A stretch of 34,213 nt of DNA, taken from Hofstenia miamia. Its lineage: Eukaryota; Xenacoelomorpha; Acoela. The translations under genes were made by a program, and so were the position numbers. The notes under the pieces are model-generated. The model was not told where the DNA came from. It ran no database searches and was given only the letters and a program-made list of their open reading frames with translations. Below, piece by piece: positions 29,773-34,213 of this stretch (the stretch's first letter is position 1; each line of letters opens with the position of its first letter). The stretch is from contig SCFE01000092.1 in assembly GCA_004352715.1 (NCBI GenBank), positions 12,770-46,982 on the forward strand, read 5' to 3'.

Positions 29773-30772
29773 NNNNNNNNNNNNNNNNNNNNNNNNNNNN
29801 NNNNNNNNNNNNNNNNNNNNNNNNNNNNNNNNNNNNNNNNNNNNNNNNNNNNNNNNNNNNNNNNNNNNNNNNNNNNNNNNNNNNNNNNNNNNNNNNNNNN
29901 NNNNNNNNNNNNNNNNNNNNNNNNNNNNNNNNNNNNNNNNNNNNNNNNNNNNNNNNNNNNNNNNNNNNNNNNNNNNNNNNNNNNNNNNNNNNNNNNNNNN
30001 NNNNNNNNNNNNNNNNNNNNNNNNNNNNNNNNNNNNNNNNNNNNNNNNNNNNNNNNNNNNNNNNNNNNNNNNNNNNNNNNNNNNNNNNNNNNNNNNNNNN
30101 NNNNNNNNNNNNNNNNNNNNNNNNNNNNNNNNNNNNNNNNNNNNNNNNNNNNNNNNNNNNNNNNNNNNNNNNNNNNNNNNNNNNNNNNNNNNNNNNNNNN
30201 NNNNNNNNNNNNNNNNNNNNNNNNNNNNNNNNNNNNNNNNNNNNNNNNNNNNNNNNNNNNNNNNNNNNNNNNNNNNNNNNNNNNNNNNNNNNNNNNNNNN
30301 NNNNNNNNNNNNNNNNNNNNNNNNNNNNNNNNNNNNNNNNNNNNNNNNNNNNNNNNNNNNNNNNNNNNNNNNNNNNNNNNNNNNNNNNNNNNNNNNNNNN
30401 NNNNNNNNNNNNNNNNNNNNNNNNNNNNNNNNNNNNNNNNNNNNNNNNNNNNNNNNNNNNNNNNNNNNNNNNNNNNNNNNNNNNNNNNNNNNNNNNNNNN
30501 NNNNNNNNNNNNNNNNNNNNNNNNNNNNNNNNNNNNNNNNNNNNNNNNNNNNNNNNNNNNNNNNNNNNNNNNNNNNNNNNNNNNNNNNNNNNNNNNNNNN
30601 NNNNNNNNNNNNNNNNNNNNNNNNNNNNNNNNNNNNNNNNNNNNNNNNNNNNNNNNNNNNNNNNNNNNNNNNNNNNNNNNNNNNNNNNNNNNNNNNNNNN
30701 NNNNNNNNNNNNNNNNNNNNNNNNNNNNNNNNNNNNNNNNNNNNNNNNNNNNNNNNNNNNNNNNNNNNNNNN
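29773..30772. other. Assembly gap (1000 N)
   Basis: Round-number gap hiding the reverse-transcriptase part of the PHD LINE, if present. Confidence 1.
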
Positions 30773-31656
30773 GTATGGGAAGAATAATAAGCAGGCATTG
30801 TAGTTCGTTTGGACCGTTTTGTCGGAATGTTGTGAGTAATTGTGTGCCAGTAATCAACATAATCTAAAGCTGTAAAATTGAATGAGAAGAGATTTACGGC
30901 GAGATCCAAATTCAATGACTCAAAATCAGCGCTGTTCAAACTGAGCTTCAAGTGGTTTGAAATGAAGCAAGGTTCGAAGTTGATAGAAATATGGAATGAT
31001 ATAAGGTAGTGGTCTGAAATGGTTAAGGCTTCGTCAATGTTCACGCGGTTATAGTCGCTTGAGTTTGTAAAAACGAGGTCAAGAAAATTTCCCGATTTAT
31101 GAGTTGGTGCGTCAATTATTTGGTTGTATCCACCGTCGATTAGCATATTGATGAGGGAATGGTATTCTGGAATATCTCCACTCGGGAACAGTAGCCAGTT
31201 GTAGTTCGGTATATTGAAATCTCCAAGAATATATATACGTGATACTTGACGTTTTACATCAGCGAGTACTTTAGAGATGGCATTGACAAAAATTTGGTCA
31301 GAGATACGGTAGCTGCTCGAGGATGGAGGGTTGTAAACAAGAATGAAAAGAGTATCCATGATAATTGCAGCACATAAAAATTCTTGTGTCGTATTTATGG
31401 GCGTATAAGGGATGTCGTTTTTGGCAAGTATCATAACTCCACCGTGAATACCAGATTTTCTATCAGATCTGGAAACGACACTGAAAGGGCAGCCGGGGAA
31501 AATATCACTGGTAAATTTGTCGTCAAGCCATGTTTCGGTGCAGCAGAGGACATTTGACCCAAGAATGTTTAGTGAGTTTAGCAGTTTGAGTCTTCGATCA
31601 AGTGAGATCAGGCTTTGGCAATTTAAGCAGCTTATTTTCAGTTGCAAAGTGTTGAG
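30773..31656 (-). CDS. LINE ORF2, endonuclease domain (partial, reverse transcriptase in gap)
   Basis: AP-type endonuclease that nicks target DNA for retrotransposition. The frame is open from just after the ORF1 stop to the gap, with no break. All active-site landmarks are present (numbering from TTG 31647): Asn9 in LNCQSL, Glu39 in TETW, the RSDRKSGIHGGV block, Tyr105 in VYNPPS, Asp143 and Asn145 in LGDFN, Asp190 in NFLDLVF, and Ser211-Asp212-His213. The domain ends near residue 220, and the linker continues to TTMPAYYSSH at the gap. No ATG precedes the catalytic Asn in this frame. ORF2 is in the same frame as ORF1, three codons plus a TGA away. The intact active site suggests a recent copy; activity cannot be judged without the gap. 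Confidence 0.88.
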
Positions 31657-32418
31657 TCATAAGTTGACCTGCTCTCCGTCTTGATATAACTTTAAGTTTC
31701 TGATTTTTAGAGAAGATTTTTCAATCCCAGATTGAATAAGTTCGTAGCGTTTTCGCAATAATGCTCTTTCAGTTTCCAAATCCGATTTAGATAATCCTGG
31801 CAGGATAAGTACACCGTGGCTTTGATACAGCCTAGACTGGATCGATTTAGATACAATCGTTCTTGCATCCCAGATTGAGTTTAAAGTTACAATAAGTTTC
31901 CTACTTTTACCAGGAATTTTTTTGCCAACTCTGCGACAATCCTTAATCAAAGGATTACAGTTCAGATCTTTGAACAAATTTTCAATTTTGTCTTTATCCT
32001 GGAGCTGTCTGTCAAATTCAGGCTTTGAATCGTCTTCACAGATGCCAGTTATTCTGATTTCAAATTTGTAGCTATCGTCGTAAATGTTTTGTTTCGAAGT
32101 AGAAGATGTGGATTCAACAAATGGGACTTTTTCAACTAACGTTTCAAGTTTAGTAGTAAGAAGAGATAACTTATCCGTATTTGAAGCGAGAGATTCTTGA
32201 GCGGTAAGCTGATCGTCGCATTTGCTGCAGAACCATCTGCATCCCTTCACTCGTCCGAGAGTTTCAACATCTGCCTCCGACAAATCGATGCACGTCGCGT
32301 GGAACCACCCAGAACATCTGTCACATGAAAGAGCAGATGCATTTTGGTTTACAACCTTACAGCACTTTACGCAGTCGTTTGATGAAACGCTTGTTGTAGC
32401 CTTTCTCCCGCGTGTCAT
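31657..32418 (-). CDS. LINE ORF1 with PHD finger and RRM-like domain
   Basis: 253-residue RNA-binding protein of a non-LTR retrotransposon, read from ATG 32418 (MTRGRKATTSVSS); the frame is also open upstream to a GTG at 32442. Residues 16-67 form a C4HC3 PHD finger: Cys16, Cys19, Cys32, Cys35, His40, Cys43, Cys64, Cys67, with W between the fifth and last ligands (GWFHATC, RWFCSKC). A short helical region (about 80-98) follows. From about 118 an RRM-like ORF1 domain begins with YKFEIRITGI, continues with LIKDCRRVG and RKLIVTLNS, and ends with VLILPGL...ETERALLRKRYEL. PHD-bearing ORF1 proteins are known in CR1-type LINEs. It ends in TGA 31659-31657. No frame defect is seen. Confidence 0.88.
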   Translation of the reverse strand: MTRGRKATTSVSSNDCVKCCKVVNQNASALSCDRCSGWFHATCIDLSEADVETLGRVKGCRWFCSKCDDQLTAQESLASNTDKLSLLTTKLETLVEKVPFVESTSSTSKQNIYDDSYKFEIRITGICEDDSKPEFDRQLQDKDKIENLFKDLNCNPLIKDCRRVGKKIPGKSRKLIVTLNSIWDARTIVSKSIQSRLYQSHGVLILPGLSKSDLETERALLRKRYELIQSGIEKSSLKIRNLKLYQDGEQVNL

Positions 32419-32444
32419 TTCAGAATTGAAATGAAAAAACACGA

Positions 32445-32473
32445 AAAACTAATTAAACTGTATAATAAACAGT
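32445..32473 (-). repeat. LINE 5'-terminal hairpin, second copy
   Basis: 29 bases identical to 15658-15686; ACTGT-TTATTAT-ACAGT hairpin on the minus strand. Lies 27 nt upstream of the ORF1 ATG and marks the probable 5' end of the PHD LINE. Confidence 0.75.
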
Positions 32474-32479
32474 AGTTAG

Positions 32480-33010
32480 CTCTTTAGTCGTCATCTCTCT
32501 CGCTAATTTCTTCTTTGGCGGCAATGATTGTACATCACTGAGACTATTACATGGGTTGCTTCATTTTCTCCACTGTAGATTTTGTCAATCTCTTCTGTGT
32601 GAGAAGAATCTCCTTCCTGAATACCAATCTGAATGGCTCCTCGAATTTTTCCAATAGTTTTATTTGTGCCACCTTCCATAGCCTTTAACAGTCTAATAAT
32701 TTCACATCCGTTTTACACTTTAGTCTTGTCTTCATATTGTTTATTTTTTCAATGAACCTTTGGTGTCTAGCGGCTTTCAAAACGTTGCTTCATATTTCTT
32801 AAAAAGGTTTTCAATTGCTTCATTCTTCTTGCGTTTTATGTTGGGTATTTGTGATTTTTCAAAAATGACAGGAGCAGCGACAACTTCTTCAGAAATGAAC
32901 TGCTGTTCGTTATTAAGATTTGCTGCACTTCCATTTTCACTTTTGCTACCTGGGTAATGCATTCTCACTAACACAAAAGCCTGCAAAACACGTTAAAATT
33001 TTTACAACTT
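32480..33010 (-). pseudogene. Broken coding sequence of unknown family
   Basis: Minus-strand exon-like sequence beginning after GTGTTTTGCAG at about 32986. It encodes a basic and acidic protein (RMHYPGSKSENGSAANLNNE, EKSQIPNIKRKKNEAIENLF, KKYEATF) to TGA near 32777. The sense then continues in a second frame (KAARHQRFIEKINNMKTRL) and a third with about 60 stop-free codons (RLLKAMEGGTNKTIGKIRGA, EGDSSHTEEIDKIY). At the left end one frame gives SLPPKKKLAREMTT. Frame changes at about 32775 and 32705 indicate decay or missed introns. Charged tails of this kind occur in MADF/BESS and Myb-like transposon proteins, but I cannot assign a family. The LINE at 32473 seems to have inserted next to or into it. 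Confidence 0.4.
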
Positions 33011-33357
33011 TTAAGCAACCTAATAACATCAATTACTACACGATCTCACTCAACAACCGCCAACGCAATATTGAACTGTTTATTATCTTGACAGCACAAA
33101 AGAAAGTTCCAACATGTAACTCAGTACTCCCGAAACATGAGTCAACCTTTTATTTATGTTTCCTCGCAAGTATAAGGTAGTCATTATGAATATGGAAAGA
33201 AGTACTTGCGTATACTTCTACTTTTTGTTTCAGACCATTACCTTGTACTTCAACCTTATTATAACAAAGATATCCTTCATTTTTTATAAATGCGGGCATA
33301 TATGTTTTTCAGTATTTTAATTTTGAAAAATGCGATACACCTAGGAACATCCTTAAG
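33011..33357. other. AT-rich stretch, no gene seen
   Basis: The plus-strand frame at 32920-33180 has no family resemblance and overlaps the minus-strand remnant. Confidence 0.5.
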
Positions 33358-33540
33358 GTGCGTTCAGACGAGAACCTTTTGATGCGTATCTTTTGATGAA
33401 AGTGCGTTCAGACGAGCATCTTTTTAATGTATGCTTTTTTGATGCATCTATCAAAATTTGGGAGCGTTCAGACGAGCGTCTTTTTGATCTATGCTAATTT
33501 GAACGATGTGCGTTCAGACGAGCATTATTTTGATGCACGG
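33358..33540 (+). repeat. Irregular tandem array with GCGTTCAGACGAG cores
   Basis: Four direct copies of (GT)GCGTTCAGACGAG at 33358, 33402, 33464 and 33508, spaced 44, about 60 and about 46 bp. Each is followed by CTTTTTGATG-like sequence and GATGC words. No coding. Confidence 0.9.
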
Positions 33541-34213
33541 CCACTTGTTTATTCAGCAATTAAATTTAATAGGAATTGTGTTTTTCTATCACTGGGAAGA
33601 TTATAATCAACACCTCAATTACTGATTCAAAACGTAATCAAAAACAAATTTGATTGGATGTTTAATTTAATAGATATTGTTATACAATATTGCCTAGAAT
33701 AAGTAGTTAATTACTGATTGTTCAAAAAAATGAAATTACCTGTATAAAGTTCTAGAGTCCGGCGGTATATCAATACTGAAAATTTTTATCGGTACGTTAT
33801 TTAAAAGTAGGCTGTGTATTGTGTGCAAGCCCGCGGGTCAATACTTGGTGTATGAAAACTTGGAAAATTTCTGTTTGAGGCTTAAGATATAGCAGTTTAG
33901 AAAATTACGAAATTTATTAAGAAAATTCTATTAATAATACAGCTGGAATTATATGGCTGATTAGCCCACAAGATGTTGTCGTAAGTACTTTCACAAAAAC
34001 GAGCTACTTACAGATTTTTTTAAAAAATCAGATTTACAAAATGTGCTCATTCGTATTAAGGTGTATTTATTTTCTTGCAATGCAAAAATTATAATTATGA
34101 AATTCAATCCTTTTAATTTATGCTCGATGTCGAAAGGTCAGTTCCATTGCATAAGCAATTTATACATTTATAAGCTAATATACTGGTGATATTAAACATT
34201 GTTCCATGGACTG
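33541..34213. other. AT-rich right flank, no gene seen
   Basis: No coding region, RNA gene or repeat recognised up to the window edge. Confidence 0.5.

Noticed and set aside
1-34213. tRNA, rRNA, CRISPR array, histone stem-loop
   Set aside because: I checked TTCGAA/GGTTC-type sites by eye and found no cloverleaf context, and no other RNA gene or spacer-repeat array on either strand. A covariance-model scan would be decisive.

Overview
This is a eukaryotic, invertebrate-animal genomic window. It is strongly AT-rich, has spliced genes, (TA)n microsatellites at most assembly gaps, and a large load of degenerate transposable elements. Three host genes can be read with confidence. MRPL15 (mitochondrial large-subunit ribosomal protein, three exons) and an ABHD1/ABHD3-type alpha/beta hydrolase (one exon) lie head-to-tail on the minus strand. 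The 3' half of a LIM-homeobox gene of the Lhx3/Lhx4 class lies on the plus strand. The divergent Lhx3 protein, and the AG placed 0-3 nt before the ATG of both minus-strand genes, would suit a tunicate or another animal that uses spliced-leader trans-splicing. That is inference; nothing in the window fixes the taxon.

Layout. 1-910: two LINE remnants on opposite strands. 2641-6574: MRPL15 and ABHD3, 102 nt apart, a candidate dicistronic pair. 7395-9020: a LINE whose endonuclease part is inverted relative to its reverse-transcriptase part, as expected from twin priming. 9121-11510: a decayed P-superfamily (THAP) DNA transposon with recognisable terminal inverted repeats (TIRs) and a near-perfect 8-bp target duplication. 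11554-12804: a family of ACGAAC-type repeats, a MITE with perfect 22-bp TIRs, and a MADF-domain exon remnant. 12881-15686: a nearly full-length LINE on the minus strand with most of its endonuclease deleted and an (ATG)n-type 3' tail. 16351-16920: a fold-back element. 17030-17268: another reverse-transcriptase fragment running into a 1000-N gap.

18269-21266: the Lhx3/4 gene. The homeobox exon appears twice in 717-bp copies differing at two bases. One copy is bounded on both sides by assembly joins, so it is most likely the other haplotype. Between the copies lies a TATA box with an upstream CRE and a downstream splice donor, a candidate internal promoter for a LIM-less isoform. 21267-26833: AT-rich flank with gaps and no convincing gene.

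26834-28128: an almost intact Tc1-like transposon (DD34E, IR/DR-type ends, one premature stop). 29773-32473: the 5' half of a young PHD-finger LINE whose ORF1 and ORF2 share one frame and are separated by a single TGA; its reverse transcriptase falls in a 1000-N gap. 32480-33010: broken coding sequence of unknown family. 33358-33540: a small irregular tandem array. The rest is AT-rich sequence in which I see no gene. I found no tRNA, rRNA, CRISPR array or prokaryotic feature.
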